From Phoronis australis (taxonomy: Eukaryota; Phoronida; Phoronidae), in NCBI GenBank assembly GCA_002633005.1, contig NMRA01000563.1, positions 186,001-250,000 on the forward strand: DNA of 64,000 bases, in the 5' to 3' direction. The notes below the pieces were generated by a model that was given only the letters and a program-made list of their open reading frames with translations, had not been told where the DNA came from and ran no database searches. A program made the position numbers and the translations under genes. Positions within the stretch are counted from its first letter, which is position 1. Each line of letters starts with the position of its first letter. Below, piece by piece: positions 34,232-45,182 of the stretch.

Positions 34232-35480
34232 GAGCAACGCGGAGCGTTGAAATGCGCCCACGAATGCATCGCAAATGGTGTGCTTTTAGGGTTGTTTATT
34301 TATGTCATTAAAATGGCCAGTAGATGGCGCAAAATACATAAAATCCGTCTGAAAACCAAAAAAAAATGTCATCATTTCTTTAAAAGAGAGCCATTCACCA
34401 ACTTTAATTAAAATTCGCCGAGGAATTTCAGAGAAACAGAGGAAAACAAAAAAACGAAATTGCCACTAGGGGGCACAGTGTTCATCGGATCAGCAGAGAC
34501 CGTAGAGAGGTTAGCGTCTTTGGGATCAGTCTAAAAGTAGTCATCTTCTCTTGCTAACTTCACATAAGTACACGTGCTAAATTTAATAAAGATCCACTAG
34601 GAGGCGCCACAGTAGTCGAAGTCATCAGAAAATCATCGGCAACCGTCCCCTTCATAGAAAATACATACATGCCAACTTTCACAATAATCCTTAGAGTGGT
34701 TTGGTTGACAGAGGGACGAACGCCACAAGACAGACTCAAAAACAACAAAAATGGCCACTAGGTGGCGTAAAAAACCTTGAATCAATCCGATGATGAATGG
34801 CTAGCGTCAACTCACTAATGGATGTCTATGTGCCAAATTTTATGGAAAGCTGTTGAGTACCTATGAAGATACAGCTATAAACGTAAAAAACTAAAATTGC
34901 CACTAGGGGGCACACCGGTAGACCGAACTGTAAGAAAGTCGTGGTCGTCTGTTGTCAACTTCATATAAATACATTTGCTAAATTAAATAAAGATCCTGTA
35001 GAGCGTTTAGGAGATACTGCCATGGGCGCAAAAACAAACAAAACTGCCACTAGGAGGCGCCACAGTAGTCGAAGTCATTGGAAAATCATTGTCAACTGTA
35101 TTCTAGACCATACATGCCAATTTTCACAATCATCCTTAGAGTGGTTTAGTTGTGAGAGGGGCGGACGTCAAAAAAGCGACTCGAAAATAGTAAAAATGGC
35201 CACTAGATGGCGCAAAATCCATCGAAGCAATTCGAAAACGGAAGGATTGCGTCAACTCATTAATAGATGCCAACTATGTACCAAATTTCATGAAAATCGG
35301 TTGAAGACCTTTGAAGATACAGAGGCAAACGTAAAAAAATAAAATTGTCACTAGGAGGCACAGCGGTATTCGGGTCGGTCCGAAACTCGTCGCCCTCTCT
35401 CGTAGGCCCCATAGGAACACACCTGCCAAATTTCAGTACGATCCTGCCTGGGCGCATAAAAACGATTACGAGCCCGCCGT
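34232..35480 (+). repeat. CTCF-motif-bearing repeat, copy 1
   Basis: Starts GAGCAACGCGGAGCGTTGAA then ATGCGCCCAC, as in the copy at 56741. The body is tandem subunits of about 131-161 bp, each carrying GCCACTAG(G/A)NGGC(A/G)C. Motif starts: 34316, 34462, 34593, 34754, 34899, 35045, 35199, 35347, all on the + strand. Those at 34316, 34462, 34899 and 35199 match CCASYAGRKGGCRS in all 14 positions. Three subunit types alternate: A (ATGGCC...GGCGCAAAA), B (ATTGCC...GGCAC), C (GGAGGCGCCACAGTAGTCG), in the order A-B-C-A-B-C-A-B. The right end fades near 35480 without the terminal repeat seen at 58260. ORFs in it (34560-34748, 35260-35487) are translations of the repeat. Confidence 0.85.
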
Positions 35481-35499
35481 ATGGCATGGAAGTCAGTCA

Positions 35500-35690
35500 A
35501 TTTACCGTTACGAAATCTGGACAGTTCGTTATTGCTTGAGATCAGGCTCTACACGTTTAATTGTCACGGCGTGTCATTTTATGCTCAGAATATGGTCTCA
35601 AGTGATAATGAACTGTCAGTTTTCCAAGCACTAAACCAATTTCTCACCTGAGTCAGGAACAAGATGAGACAAAGGCTATTTTTTGGTTAA
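35500..35690 (+). repeat. Dispersed repeat family B, copy 3
   Basis: Close to 1240-1420: GACAGTTCGTTATTGCTTGA, TTGTCACGGCGTGTCATTTT, GAACTGTCAGTTTTCCAA, TCTCACCTGAGT. Directly follows the CTCF-motif repeat. Confidence 0.6.
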
Positions 35691-36151
35691 TCGGGGATTT
35701 GCATTATACCTTTAGGTGCAGATTTGAGGTAAAGGGCTCAAGTGTTACTACCAAAGGACTTCTCGACAAGTATGCAGTGTTACAAAATGTCTATAACAGG
35801 GTCTTGAAAAGCTTTCTCTCAAGTCAATGACGGCAAAATCTGGATAAAATCGAACGAAATGTACTGAACGGAAATAATTACGGACTAGTTCACCAATATT
35901 AACAGTGGCGGTGGAAAAAGTAGGAGAGCAGATCTTGTCCGAACAAAAATTCTATGTGGACTGTTAAACATTTCTAAGTGGTATAGATCGACCAAACGTG
36001 CCATTTTTTTGTTGCAGCTCGCTGTCAACAACAAGCGTGGTTATTGGCAGATAAGGGAACTTCGTACATTAACCCTTCTGCTACATCGCATAAAAAGGTG
36101 CATATTAAATACTATATTTGCTAACTTCGACATTGGCCGTTTTTGTTCCAT
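35691..36151. other. Intergenic stretch, nothing recognised
   Basis: AT-rich flank of the second THAP element. No exon or repeat seen. Confidence 0.45.
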
Positions 36152-36323
36152 TTAAAGGAGAATGCCACCCTATTTATTTTGTCTTTTTTACCGTCTTAAT
36201 CGGTCTATATCCACATCGCCTCTTATACGGTCGACCTCACCTTGCCGAGAGGTGTCGCGTTAACCTGTGAGGAAGGTGAGAAACGACGCAGCGACGTCAA
36301 TGGTTCGCCTGCAGACTGAGTTA

Positions 36324-36530
36324 ATGCCGCTGTATTGCGGTGCATCGTTCCCGTTTGTCCGAACTATGAAGCTGCGAAGAAAGAGGGGGGAATGTCGTTT
36401 TTTCGACTTCCTCGAGAGGCCGAAATGCTTAGGAAGTGGCTCGCGGTAGAGAAGAATGAAAGGTACACTGTTAATAGCAAGTATGAGGCCGTGAAACATT
36501 TCCGTGTCTGTGGCCGGCATTTCGTCAACA
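36324..36530 (+). pseudogene. THAP-domain first exon of element 2 (frameshift near start)
   Basis: The frame from 36335 reads LRCIVPVCPNYEAAKKEGG, SFFRLPREAEMLRKWLAVE and FRVCGRHFVN, giving Cys-x4-Cys, FRLP, the conserved Trp and Cys-x2-His, so all zinc ligands are present. It has no ATG: an in-frame TGA lies at 36317-36319. The ATG expected just before the first Cys is at 36324 but is 11 bases upstream of the TTG, out of frame by one base. A one-base deletion in 36327-36334 is the simplest explanation; an upstream exon is possible. After FVN plus one base comes the donor GTGAGT, the same phase-1 position as in the exon at 26845-27061. The second exon with the GAIPS/AVPTIF motif was not found. 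Confidence 0.78.
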
Positions 36531-37220
36531 GTGAGTCTCTGAAAAATTCCGGCTTACCAAAGAACTATCCATACTTTCCGTTGTCTGTGCATGTTCACGG
36601 CGCCTCTCTAGTAGTGTTTCTTGATCAGTGTATTCCGGTTCGAACTGATAGCCCGTGAAACCTAACGATCCGACCCGTGAAGTCATCGTTGGATGAGCTC
36701 TTGACTAAGTCGGGATTGGCGCCGGGCGAGTTGCCATGTATTCTGCGTTCTGTTTCAAAATGAAAATTATTCTCATCCTAACCAATGCTTATATAAAACT
36801 GAAACAAAGTCTGTCTCATTAGATACAATTTGTAATGCCTTTGCAGTATTCGTGAGAGCAAATGTTGAGAAGCCAGCAATGAATAAACGACTGTGTTACC
36901 GGCTTTTGATGCCGGCAATGAATAAAGGTAATTGACCGGGCACCGAGGCTGTGTGAGCGCATGCTAATTCAGTGTTTGCTGACAGAAAGCTGTTGCGAAA
37001 CACTTACTCGATTTTATATGCTATGGTCACATGTTAGGGGAATCTTTATTTAGAAATACAAATACATTATTCAAATCATTGTTAATGTGCAACCTTTGCC
37101 CTTACGGTCTGTGGAAGGGGAACCCGACTTCGCGGTCGCCGACAAGTAAGTTGATTTTCAGTTTCGTGGCTAATTCACGTAAATAATTAAGTGCACATTA
37201 TTTCTTTGGCTCACTATTAT

Positions 37221-37355
37221 TAGTGTTTTAGTGGGGCGTAGGCGCACGTAGGCATTTAAACGTATCGCCTACGCACCGGCCGTACGTTCAGTGCTCAAGG
37301 TGATACGGTGGGCTTTCGGCGCCTACTTACATCTACTTTTACCACTACAGCACTG
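37221..37355. mobile_element. hAT-like MITE, copy 2, nested in element 2
   Basis: Related to 12234-12389. The right end (CTACAGCACTG) is intact, the left has drifted to TAGTGTTTTAG. A perfect 8-bp duplication ACTATTAT flanks it (37213-37220 and 37356-37363), which with the CAGTG terminus supports hAT. It inserted into the Kolobok-like element, so it is younger than that element. Confidence 0.85.
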
Positions 37356-37981
37356 ACTATTATAGTCTTTTAGTGACTGCAGGTTTACTTTCCAACTCAA
37401 GCTGGTTTATGTTCGTGCCAATCCCGGCGGCCGCGACGGGCCTGATCGAGTTCCGAGCCACTGGCCGGGATTACAAGCGTTTTGTGTGTTTAGAACTCAA
37501 AAAAATCACAAGTCTAAACAACACAGATCTAGGTTCTCTTGTCTGTATTTCACGGAAGAATACTTGGAATTTATCTCCGAACAAACCCTAAACTCCTGCT
37601 ACGGACCTTGGTAAATTGGCCTGCCGAACTTCTTCGTAGGCTTTTGTATGGTGTGTCCAAATACCAATAAATCCGTTACAGCGAAATAAAACAACCCGTT
37701 TTTATAAGAACTCGGTGTATTTTTAAGGGTTTTACATCGACGTTTGGTGATATACTGGTGTTAAACGATGAATTCAAGCGATAAGTTGACACCAGTAACC
37801 CGTGTTGTGAACTGCTGAACAGACAGCGTGTGAAACCAATGACGTCATTGGATAATTCCAACACCCCAGTCCGTCTGCCGTCAGGTGTCAGGTAACGTAA
37901 CCGAACGTTGCGTTAGCGAGTAGAACTACTCGATCTAAATTGATACAAAATAGGTATTTTTTGGGTGGCATTCTCCTTTAA

Positions 37982-38532
37982 TACCAACTTTCAATGAAAA
38001 CTATAGTTCAAATTCCTCAGTTAAATCACTGTGTTCTAAGAATATAGGGACTCGTTCCACATAAAATTGTTGTGTGTTTTGTATGTTCGTTACCAGCTGG
38101 CATTTCATGTCGAATATATGCCGCACAAAATCTCTCGACTGCAGTCTATGAAAATGCAACCAACTTGTTTGAAAACATGGAACAGGAACACCAGAGGGGC
38201 GTGAAGGTTGTTTTTATTCTTCAATGTTAAATTTTTGTAAGCGGACATATGGGTTTTAAGTCCTAACATTTCCAAACTTAAACCCGGACTCGGTGACCGC
38301 TGCCATAGCCGGCTGGTCGCCAGTTCTCGATAAATGTCTCCTCCAGAATTCAACTTAATGCAATTTTTCAACTTGCTTATCATCGTGGAGCGACTCCCAC
38401 TTCTTTGAAAAGGAACGTTTTCAACAAGAGACAAAAATGATAACACGGTGGGTATCTTCACGTTTAGATACAAGTTGCAAGGAAAAGATTACAGTCTGAA
38501 TTCAGTTCTTCCTTGCAAACTACAGAAGGAAA
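37982..38532. other. Intergenic stretch, nothing firm
   Basis: Contains a 122-codon minus-strand frame (38105-38473) without recognisable domain or splice context. No repeat relation found. Confidence 0.4.
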
Positions 38533-38855
38533 TAGTTATATCACAAACAATAGCGTGCTTGCCGATAGTTCATAAATGATCAATTTTTAAAGTTGACGGA
38601 CGTCTTCACAAAATTTTAAATCTCAACCTCCTCGTTTCCAAAAAATAGGTCTATCGCATCTGTCAAGACGTTTCTCACAATCATATCGTTAAAGTTGAAC
38701 CTGAGAACCCCTTTAAAATACTTTTGAAACAGCACTGTCCATTATGGGAAACCCGGTGAAAACATGGAACCATAAATGAGATTTTAAAATCTTCGAGGAC
38801 CATGATGTATTAGCAGTTTACTTAGCGTGTATTATGTACCCGGCATTGTCTCCTC

Positions 38856-38895
38856 AATGATGATGATGATAATGATGACGATGATGATGATAATG
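38856..38895 (+). repeat. (ATG)n microsatellite
   Basis: Imperfect ATGATG run within the duplicated segment; it has turned into an AAT/AGT-rich run in the second copy (about 40142-40180). Confidence 0.85.
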
Positions 38896-39326
38896 GTTAA
38901 CAAAATTCATGCCGTGTCACCCCGGAGGGTATTACTGCAGAAGAGGTATTTGAAAAGTGCCGCCCAGAAGGGTGTTTTTTCACAGCAAAAAGTACTCTCC
39001 AAACTGGTGCCATTTTCCACAAAATACTATCTAAAAGGTACCAATTCTGAATTTCTGGTACAGAATTGCGAAAATGTGAACTTTTACCCAAAATTACTCT
39101 CTAAATGGGTCACTTTTTGTCGAGCCCACTCTTTTTAACTGCATTTAAAATGACTAGGTATCCAAATTTTCGGGCGGCAACCCTCGTTAAAAAGTACCCC
39201 AGTCGTTTCAGATACCGTGATTTGTTCGTGATTTTGGTCATTTATTTTGTGATATGAAGTTGGTTTTGTAAAATGTAACAACGGTACATTTCTCGCAAGT
39301 TCGTTCGACGAAAAATGTTACAATGA

Positions 39327-39353
39327 CGTAAAATGTAACAGTTACATTTTACG
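39327..39353. repeat. 27-nt palindrome of TGTAAC/GTTACA
   Basis: Two 13-nt arms (CGTAAAATGTAAC and its exact complement) around a single central base. More AAAATGTAAC and GTTACATTT units flank it (39270-39370). In the second copy (40583-40625) the arms have drifted. Confidence 0.85.
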
Positions 39354-39373
39354 AAATTGTTACATTTCACGGC

Positions 39374-39790
39374 GTGTCATGGCTCTTTCTCGGATTGTTT
39401 GAATGAAATTCTGTCAAATGTGCCAGCTCGAATTTATTGATGTGTCCCTATGCACTTTCCATTGTTTTTTTTAAAATGAGTAGTTCCTTGGTATAGTCAA
39501 AAATGTATCCAGTACAATTTCAACTCCAGACAAAAGGAATTTCCAGGATCAGGTAACAAGTTTGTTATTGTTAAAGCGTTTTTGCAAACTTTTGTTGACG
39601 CTGACAGGTCATAAACCAATTGTGTATCGAGCATTACAGTAAACACACTTACTTTGCTAAGCACAGCAGAAACAGTGACATCCTACTTTGGCTAATATTT
39701 GTCGTATTTCTTCGGTAAAAAACGACCACACCAAAACTTTTTAGGAGAATTCAATTTCAGAAGCTAATTAAATAAAAAAATCAGTCCTAT
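39374..39790. other. Spacer between the tandem duplicates
   Basis: 417 bp of unique AT-rich sequence separating the two copies; nothing recognised. Confidence 0.5.
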
Positions 39791-40631
39791 TAGTTATATC
39801 ACAAACAATACCCTGCTTGCCGATAGTTAAAAAATAATCAATTTTTGAAGTTGGCGCGCGTCTAAACAAGATTTTAAAACTTAACCTCTTCGTTTCCAAA
39901 AAGTAGGTCAACTCTGCATCCGCAGCTGTCAAGACGTTTCTCACAGTATCGTTAAGGTTGAACCTATGAACATATTTAAAATTCTTTTGAAATAGCACTA
40001 GCTGCATGTCCATGATGCGAAGGCCGGTAAGCGCAGAAAACATTGAACCATAAATGAGATGATTTTACAATCTTTGCACACCATGATGTATTAGCACTTT
40101 GCTAAGCATGTATCGTGTATAGTATATTGCACTGTGTCATCGATAATAATAGTAGTAACAGTAATATTTAGCGTACTAATGATGATTAGCCAAATTCATG
40201 CGGTGTCAGCCCGGAGGGCATTCCTATAGAAGAGGTATACGAAAAGTGCTGCATAAAATGGTGTTTTTTCACAGCAAAAAAAATCCAAAATGGTACCACT
40301 TTCAACAAAATATCTAAAATGGTGACTTTCCTGAATTTGTGTAACAGAAATGTGCGAAAATGTGAAATTTTACACAAAATTACTTTAAATGGGTAACTTT
40401 TTTGTCCAAACCCAATCTCTAAATGGGTAGGTATCCAAATTTTCGGCGGAGCTCCTCATCCAAAAGTACTCGAGTACCCCCAGCCCTGTCAGATACCACT
40501 TTGTGATCTGACGTTGGTTTCATAAAATGTAACAATGGCACATTTCTCGAATGCGCATTCCACGTAAAATATAACAATGACATAAAATGTAACAGTTGTT
40601 ACACTTTTTGAAATTGCTACATTTTACGGCT
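39791..40631 (+). repeat. Segmental tandem duplication, copy 2
   Basis: Second copy of 38533-39373, offset 1258 bp, same orientation and equal overall length. Confidence 0.85.
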
Positions 40632-41265
40632 ATCATCTGCTTGCATGAACGCTTTTTAGTTGTTCAAAAATCAGGAGAATATGTCAAATGATTACAATTC
40701 AGTTATAGAAACGACGATGAGAGGTGCATTTTTATTTCTTGGTAGTGGTGAACGAGGCTTCCCGAACAACACGGCTCACCGTCGTACTCATGGCTCACAG
40801 ACCTGTAAACTTAACTTACTCACTCACAAACACGGCTCTCTAACAGGGGTATCATAAGCCTAGTGCGACATAAGTCCGATTTATTACTGTAACAATTCGT
40901 GATTTATCCCAGTAATAATTCTTCAGGCAATCAAAAGCCAGGAATAATTACTGCTGCATTATTGGAGAATGCCGAAGCAGCAAATATTTACTAAATCATG
41001 TTATGAGGAATATTGTACCAGAGTCCTTGGGGAGGACGTGTGTAGGCCTACTGATCTGATATTTCCTTCACCAGTTTAAGAAAATAACAGGGGGACAAAT
41101 GATTATTGGTGAAAAGCATAAGTGATCAAGTGGACCAACAAGAGGAGCTAAGGTGGTCAAATATGAGGGCTGATAATCAATTAGTGCCACCCCTCCCTAT
41201 AGCCACATATCTACTGCTCAAAATTGCATAAGTAGAAATGCACACATGAAACCCATAAATTAGTC
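40632..41265. other. Intergenic stretch before the Atos 3' end
   Basis: No exon or repeat recognised. It contains the probable downstream region of the Atos-like transcript's poly(A) site. Confidence 0.45.
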
Positions 41266-41271
41266 TTTATT
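41266..41271 (-). promoter_or_regulatory. Candidate poly(A) signal of the Atos-like gene
   Basis: AATAAA on the minus strand, the first canonical hexamer I found after the stop codon at 43030. It implies a 3' UTR of about 1.8 kb, which would be long but ordinary for an animal regulatory gene. Confidence 0.4.
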
Positions 41272-43029
41272 AAAACAAAGTATAATGTTAACATGAGGTC
41301 CATCAAAGATGTTTGCCTCTGGAAAGCAAACAACTGAAGACATAATAAAATAATTTGAAAATAACACTTAGTTTTAAACCCCTATTTGATATTAAAATTT
41401 CCTACTCGTTTCTGATTGTCCTCAACCTGCAACCACAAGCTTCTAAATCTAACCCCAAATGACAACCACATGGCTTATCCATAAGCAGGGTCTTGGTTTA
41501 CCAACAGTCCGATTCCCAGTCACAGCTAATGTGTTATTGTGAATGGACCCTGCCTTTTCTATACCAAGCAAAACATTGGAACTGATGTTAAATAACTGGT
41601 CCAGGACTGTTTATCAAATTCACACTTAACCACTATCTTCCTGAACTATGTTTAATGAGCTGTGAGGAAGTTAGGACCCTAGCTAAACCGGCATACGACC
41701 TTTGATTAAACAGGCCCCAGGATCTTCCAGGACAAAAGAAAATTCCAAGTTATAGGCGCGGGTAACAATCTACAAGGACTAACTCTAAACAGAAACTACA
41801 AAATACATGCACAGGTGTATTTTTGACTTCTGAACTATCTTTGAAATTCCATGACTTTTCAGGGTGTTTTGCTGTCAAAGATTTTTCTAATCCTAAATCA
41901 AAATCAATGACTTTCCAGACAGACCATCACAATTTTAGGCCTTGGGCTGACTATATGTATGCACCATGAGATAAAAAACAATACTAAGTCACTAATAACA
42001 TGATAAAAATTGTAATATTTATATTTGAACATTTCCACAAATAAGCCTTACTGAGATTTAATAAATAGAAATAAATAATAATTTAAATTTCCTGGTCTAC
42101 TAACTACTGTCTACCAAGTGCATATCAAATGCGGCCTTAAAATCATAACATCAACTTTATGAGTAAAACTAATTTGCAAGGTTTTGTTAAGCCATTCCAT
42201 GAAGTATTACTCTCGTCTTAAGATAATTTCCAACCTTTGAACGATGGCATATCACTCAGATTTAATCAACTTATTCTATCAACCCACAATAAAGTGAATT
42301 TTTTGAATCTTCATGATGAAACAAATGTATCTATCAATGACAAAGGGGACGCCAGCTTCTCTTAATACTGCATTCATATGGTGTCCGATCAGAAGAGAGA
42401 TCAGATGTACGATCCACCATCTGAAAAAATTCCATATTATCATGTGAGCACTTGTCCTGTGATCTGCCTTCTTATTGTCCACACCCAAATAAACTAGCAC
42501 CGATGGGTTCCAAAACTTCCCCCCATTCACAGAAACGGTGGACTTTATATGTCTAGCGGTAATATTTTACAGAGTAAAAGAAGGAAACTAAAGTCTTGCC
42601 AATTCATGCCATAACCTAACTGGGACCACATTGCAAGGCTGGCTTGTCACATTACAATTATGATATTATGCTTCAATCCCAAAAATCCCACTCGTCATTT
42701 AACTTTCTTAAACAGGTCTGTGAGAAGAGACAAAAGAGGCCGAAGGCATCGAACAGCTATAAGTATTCAAACCTACACAACCATCCTACATCATAAAGAC
42801 AATCATCCACTGACAAGCGGGACAAACTAACACATGAAACTGATTAACCTCAGTCATTTAAGTCATTTTATAATTTGAAAACATTGTGAAAAACACCAAG
42901 AATAAGCAGATGATCAAAATTAGCGATAAGATTTTGTGAGCACTTGCAGGTGCTCTCTAATGTGAAAAATTAAACAAAGAAATAATATGGAAAAACTTGC
43001 AATTACCATTAACTACATTTTCAAGGTAG
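41272..43029 (-). other. Probable 3' UTR of the Atos-like gene
   Basis: AT-rich, without convincing ORFs or recognised repeats, lying between the stop codon and the first canonical poly(A) signal on the minus strand. The absence of repeats here contrasts with neighbouring intergenic DNA and fits a transcribed UTR. The frame at 42279-42530 has no domain. Confidence 0.45.
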
Positions 43030-43186
43030 TCATCTCTTTGGTGAATATCGCGGGTTTTCTGGTCGTTCCGTAAATGAGCGCAGTTCGTACGTTGCAATTC
43101 TCGAGTCGAATTCGAACTTGTCTCGAGAGAAAATGAGACGAATGTCAGTGTGAAGGTAAATCTTGCCTGACTTTGTACTTGAATAC
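43030..43186 (-). CDS. atos: Atos/FAM214 homologue, last coding exon
   Basis: Encodes the C-terminus: after a split Arg codon it reads YSSTKSGKIYLHTDIRLIF, then SRDKFEFDSRIATYELRSF and ends SPKR followed by TGA. The SGKIYLHxDIRLIFSR run is the hallmark of the C-terminal conserved domain of Atos proteins (human ATOSA/FAM214A, ATOSB/FAM214B, Drosophila atossa). The acceptor TTTTTCATAG precedes it, and the phase-2 join to the exon at 43402-43580 gives an intact frame. Atos proteins are nuclear; fly Atossa is a transcriptional regulator of mitochondrial metabolism genes in macrophages. The end is shorter than some vertebrate forms. Confidence in the family is high; the symbol is by homology. Confidence 0.93.
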
Positions 43187-43401
43187 CTATGAAAAAATCA
43201 AGTTGATGTAATCAGGAAATTATACCTCCAGGTAAAGTAACTCATAAGTGATGCAAATAATTTTTTCTCAAAGGACGTACATCGGTGCAAGCATTTAACT
43301 TAAAAAAATGCAGTCATGTCACTCGTTGAAATGCAGCACCCAAAACCAAATTGACAAGGAGATGCCAAGCTTTTATAAAAAGCTATAAATACAAGTTTCA
43401 C

Positions 43402-43580
43402 CTTAGATGAATGAGGTATCGTAGATAGGTAGGTAAGTTCATGGCCTCATGTGAACTTCTGAGGACCGGCATGTAGAAGGTGCGTTGCCGTAGAAACGTC
43501 TGACAGTTGGGAGGCATGTCGGTGAGATCATACATGACAACAAACATCTTGACCACAGCGCCCTCGGGGTTGAACAGCGT
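43402..43580 (-). CDS. atos: Atos/FAM214 homologue, penultimate coding exon
   Basis: 59 codons plus two bases: TLFNPEGAVVKMFVVMYDL, TDMPPNCQTFLRQRTFYMP, ending YLRYLIHL and a split Arg. The TLFNPxxxVVKMFVVMYDLxDMP and TFLRQRTF strings are the most conserved part of Atos proteins and correspond to the conserved region formerly annotated as a chromosome-segregation domain. The acceptor TTTTTTACAG and donor AAGGTGAAA fit. The exon is phase 0 upstream and phase 2 downstream. It follows an intron of about 15.4 kb. Confidence 0.95.
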
Positions 43581-45182
43581 CTGTAAAAAAGGAGGCGAGA
43601 GGTGAAAGCCAGTATCTAGTCATGACAAGAAGAGTTGCAAAGGACACTGAACATGATGAAAGTGAAAACAATAGAATGAAAAGTGTGTATTATAATGCAT
43701 TATCATGTTTTGTCATGTAAGCTCATTCAAGTCACCCTTAAACCTGAAGTATTTAATAGTACTACTGGTCATAGTAAAGAATATAATTTCCAAAAAGGAA
43801 TAAAAAAACATTAACTAATTGCTTTTTCACTCTAAATGCATTTATGGTCAATCCTGACTGCAATGCAGCAATCTTCAATTACAGGGAGCTAAAATGCATT
43901 TTGGTGTCCTAAAGCAACAACTAAAACTTAAAATTTGACATTGGCAAATTAACCTGTTATCAGGCATATGATGATGGTGGTCAGAAGTTCATAACACAAT
44001 ATGGAGTCGATGCAATCCTAAGCACTTCCAGGACCATAAGCTGGACATGCTACTAGTCATCAAGTTGAAAACAAAGTCTTGATTTATTAAGCACGTCTAA
44101 TCTTAATTCCATCAGCTTAATGTGCATGGGCATAAAACCACAAGGCATTCACCAAACAGACTTGTAGGAATTTCAACTGTTTCGACTATGGTAAAATCTC
44201 ACCAATTTAGGACAAAATGAAGGACAAGTGAAATGTCATTTTCTTACTCTTTTCAAAAAATAGCTGTTTAGCATTTTCAAGTTCTGAAGTATAGCTACCA
44301 TAAGACTAGTTTGAAGCTCTTGAAAAATGAAAAAGGACAATTTTGGTAAATCTGTTCATAACTGGTGAGAATATCCCATATGTGTGCTGACTACTCTGAG
44401 GGCGGTCTATTAAGACATATTTGTGCTATGTGGTTTATGATGAATAAATACCGCACTTTAAAAATCAATGGCATTCTCTTTTTGTTGTTCAAATCACCAT
44501 TGTTCAATCTCTAGAAACCCACCGATGAAGTCACATTTACACGTTTTTTATTACCAAACACCTGGGGACCATTCTATAATCCACAATACTTGAAAGTTGA
44601 AGATAAGTGAGATCAAGGACTTAGCTTGTAATGCCTGCCAAACTTGCAAGAATCTAATAGTATAAGCCTTGTGGAAAGCACCTCTGAGCTTCATTTATGG
44701 GTTTTCCAAATCCTAGATGTATGATCACAGAAATGCCTTGCCAAGTGCATGAAATGCCTAAGTCTATTTTTAGCTATGTAATCATTTCTTTAATCCCAAG
44801 ATATTAATTTTTGACACCACACCAGGAAGATACTGAAAAGTAATAAATTTTCAATGAACAGATACATTGCATCAATAAGTTCTTTTAAGTTGGTGTTTCC
44901 AGGGTAGCACTTGGAATATAAGTTGAAGAACTGCAACCAGTGGTGACCAGAGTACAGAAATTCTCCACTTAATTCGCACAAAACAAATGTATTTTTCGAT
45001 TGGCAGGTTGTGTGAAATAAACTGAATTTGTGGTTGACTGGTGTTCGATATTAACTGAATAACCAAACACCATCATGTGCACGTGGGCAAATTTAACAAA
45101 ATTCCACCTATGTGTTGCCATCATGATTCAGTTAACAGTAATTAAATTACTCATCCTCTTCCAATATAAGAGTACTTTAATA

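Larger units (their letters stand above)
36156..37977 (+). mobile_element. Kolobok-like DNA transposon, THAP-bearing, TTAA duplication (element 2)
   Basis: Termini AGGAGAATGCCACCC (36156-36170) and its exact reverse complement (37963-37977) are flanked by TTAA at 36152-36155 and 37978-37981. The end resembles that of element 1 (AGGCGAAGGCAACC) at 11 of 14 positions, so the two are related families. Similarity between the arms continues inward with indels (TATTTTGT blocks). A broken THAP exon starts 168 bp from the left end. A hAT-like MITE is nested at 37221-37355. Frame 37373-37591 after the MITE has no recognised domain. Length is 1822 bp, or about 1.68 kb without the nested MITE and its duplicated target. 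No catalytic transposase domain was recognised. Confidence 0.83.
38533..39373 (+). repeat. Segmental tandem duplication, copy 1
   Basis: Collinear with 39791-40631. Shared landmarks in order: AGTTATATCACAAACAATA, GTCAAGACGTTTCTCACA, GGAACCATAAATGAGAT, CCATGATGTATTAGCA, an (AAT/GAT)n run, CCGTGTCACCCCGGAGGG, GTGTTTTTTCACAGCAAAAA, AAATGGGT and repeated AAAATGTAAC. The copies are about 80% alike with indels. No gene is carried; the short ORFs are not conserved between copies. Confidence 0.85.

Noticed and set aside
38105-38473. 122-codon minus-strand ORF
   Set aside because: No recognised family, no splice context, and AT-rich intergenic setting; may be chance.
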